6,179 nucleotides of DNA from positions 1-6,179 of the forward strand of contig CALEZT010000032.1 in NCBI GenBank assembly GCA_937927975.1. Direction: 5' to 3'. Shown here in pieces: positions 5,345-6,179 of this stretch. The notes beneath the pieces were generated by a model. It saw nothing but the letters and a program-made list of their open reading frames with translations, ran no database searches and was not told where the DNA came from. Each line of letters starts with the position of its first letter. Position 1 is the stretch's first letter. The position numbers and the translations under genes were made by a program. Origin of the DNA: an uncultured Phycisphaerales bacterium. Lineage in GTDB: Bacteria > Planctomycetota > Phycisphaerae > Sedimentisphaerales > Anaerobacaceae.

Positions 5345-6179
5345 CTACTGGACGGCCGAGAGCTTCGGCGGCTGGAGCATCTGGGCAGTCCTGTCCTTGT
5401 ACGAGATCCAGACCTTGCCGCTGGATTCGACGGTGATCTGTGTCCACTGGATGCCAAAGTCGTCAATGCACTCCAGCAGCTTCTGCCGCAGGTACTCGCC
5501 GGGTCCCAGGATACCTGCCCAGAAGAAGTTCAACTGATCTTCGAAGTCGGCCAACTGCGTACTATAGGTGTCCCCGTCCTCGGAGTATCCGCCCAGGTGG
5601 TACCAGAGCTCCGAAGCGTCAAGCCGTTCCCGAGCCTCCAGGGTGACCAGGACCTCCACGGTGCACCAGGAGCGCCGCTTGGCGGTTCTTGGAGGCCTGC
5701 GGACGGCCATCGGCACGGCTGAACTGAAGATTCTGCCGTCGCTCGTGTGCGCGATGATTTGCAGGCTCTCGACTGCGACGAGGGTCTCCGAGCCCAGGGC
5801 TTCCCTGGCCAATTCCCTGCCGACCTTGACCCTGGCCCGCTTCACCACAGGCAGTGCAGCCCAACGGTAGCCGTCGTATATGGGGGAGATATCCACTACG
5901 ACGAACGGGCTCTTGAACTTGCCCAGGGCCGATAGGAGATGGGCATTCGCCTCATTCGGGTCGTCAGCATCCCGGCAGGCCGGGGCCAGCCGGTAACATG
6001 CATCCAGAGGCATTTCCGGTGGCTTGACGACTTGGACCGGTTCGGTCGGTTCGTCAGAGAGCAGGCCAACCTGATACACAGGCTGCGACTCGGGCAGCTC
6101 GATGCCAAGCTCTTTCGCTCGGCCGTACTCACTGAACTTGAGTTTGTGGGAGCCGCGTTTCTGGATGAATCTGTAGGCC
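5345..6179 (-). CDS. Unrecognised protein, 5' end cut by the right window edge
   Basis: The minus-strand frame is open from the right edge (first whole codon at 6178) to a TAG at 5345-5347, giving 277 visible residues. A GTG at 6079 could serve as a start, but the frame continues upstream of it through a well-formed protein sequence (AYRFIQKRGSHKLKF, then SEYGRAKELGIELP), so the true start probably lies outside the window. The visible part is soluble and mixed alpha/beta, with no membrane segment or signal peptide. The start is followed by a proline-rich linker (TEPVQVVKPPEMP). The core has a FVVVDIS strand and a PVVKRARVKVGRELAREALG stretch, and the C-terminus is rich in Trp and aromatic residues (LNFFWAGILGPGEYL, WTQITV, KVWISY). 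I do not recognise the family. It is the first gene seen in the co-oriented series and is 87 nt from the next one. It is confidently coding because the opposite frames look like shadows and this one has balanced composition. Confidence 0.8.
   Translation of the reverse strand, partial: AYRFIQKRGSHKLKFSEYGRAKELGIELPESQPVYQVGLLSDEPTEPVQVVKPPEMPLDACYRLAPACRDADDPNEANAHLLSALGKFKSPFVVVDISPIYDGYRWAALPVVKRARVKVGRELAREALGSETLVAVESLQIIAHTSDGRIFSSAVPMAVRRPPRTAKRRSWCTVEVLVTLEARERLDASELWYHLGGYSEDGDTYSTQLADFEDQLNFFWAGILGPGEYLRQKLLECIDDFGIQWTQITVESSGKVWISYKDRTAQMLQPPKLSAVQ

Overview
The window is one strand of bacterial coding DNA. Every gene I can support is on the minus strand, so transcription runs from the right edge (6179) to the left edge (1). 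The DNA is GC-rich (roughly 60% by eye), has no introns, and nearly every gene has a clear Shine-Dalgarno sequence 6-7 nt from its start. This is a bacterium. The mix of genes (prokaryotic ubiquitin-like conjugation parts, DUF2958, many small conserved hypotheticals) would suit a large, complex genome such as a planctomycete or myxobacterium, or a mobile element carried by one. No rRNA, tRNA or marker gene is present to settle this, so the taxonomy is a weak inference.

Layout in transcription order: an unrecognised protein cut by the right edge (5345-6179); an 87-nt gap; a 301-aa protein with a C-terminal DUF2958 domain (4352-5257); a 125-aa protein with an N-terminal zinc-ribbon-like Cys pair set (3968-4345); a 92-aa and a 66-aa small protein (3653-3931, 3408-3608); a 137-aa protein with GHxH and HPEH motifs (2984-3397); a 351-aa DUF6745-like protein (1917-2972). 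Gaps inside this block from 5257 to 1917 are 6-44 nt, so it looks like one operon of accessory genes.

After a 162-nt leader with short inverted repeats comes the most interesting part: a ubiquitin-like (ThiS/MoaD-like beta-grasp) protein of 73 aa (1533-1754), an 84-nt gap with a strong hairpin, a 346-aa protein that fuses an E2/UBC-like domain (HPH motif, candidate catalytic Cys184) to a 22-cysteine zinc-binding array (408-1448), and a JAB/JAMM metalloprotease with a complete motif (Glu61, His121, His123, Ser131, Asp134) that is cut by the left edge (1-487). The JAB gene starts inside the acidic tail of the E2 gene, overlapping it by 80 nt.

Together the Ubl, E2 with a possible E3-like zinc module, and JAB peptidase are the core of a prokaryotic ubiquitin-like conjugation system. 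The one missing part is an E1/ThiF-like activating enzyme, which I would expect just beyond the left edge. Prokaryotic Ubl-E1-E2-JAB operons are known as a class, and some act in antiphage defence. What stands out here is the E2-zinc-array fusion, the Ubl tail that lacks a GG, and the co-oriented train of poorly described upstream genes.
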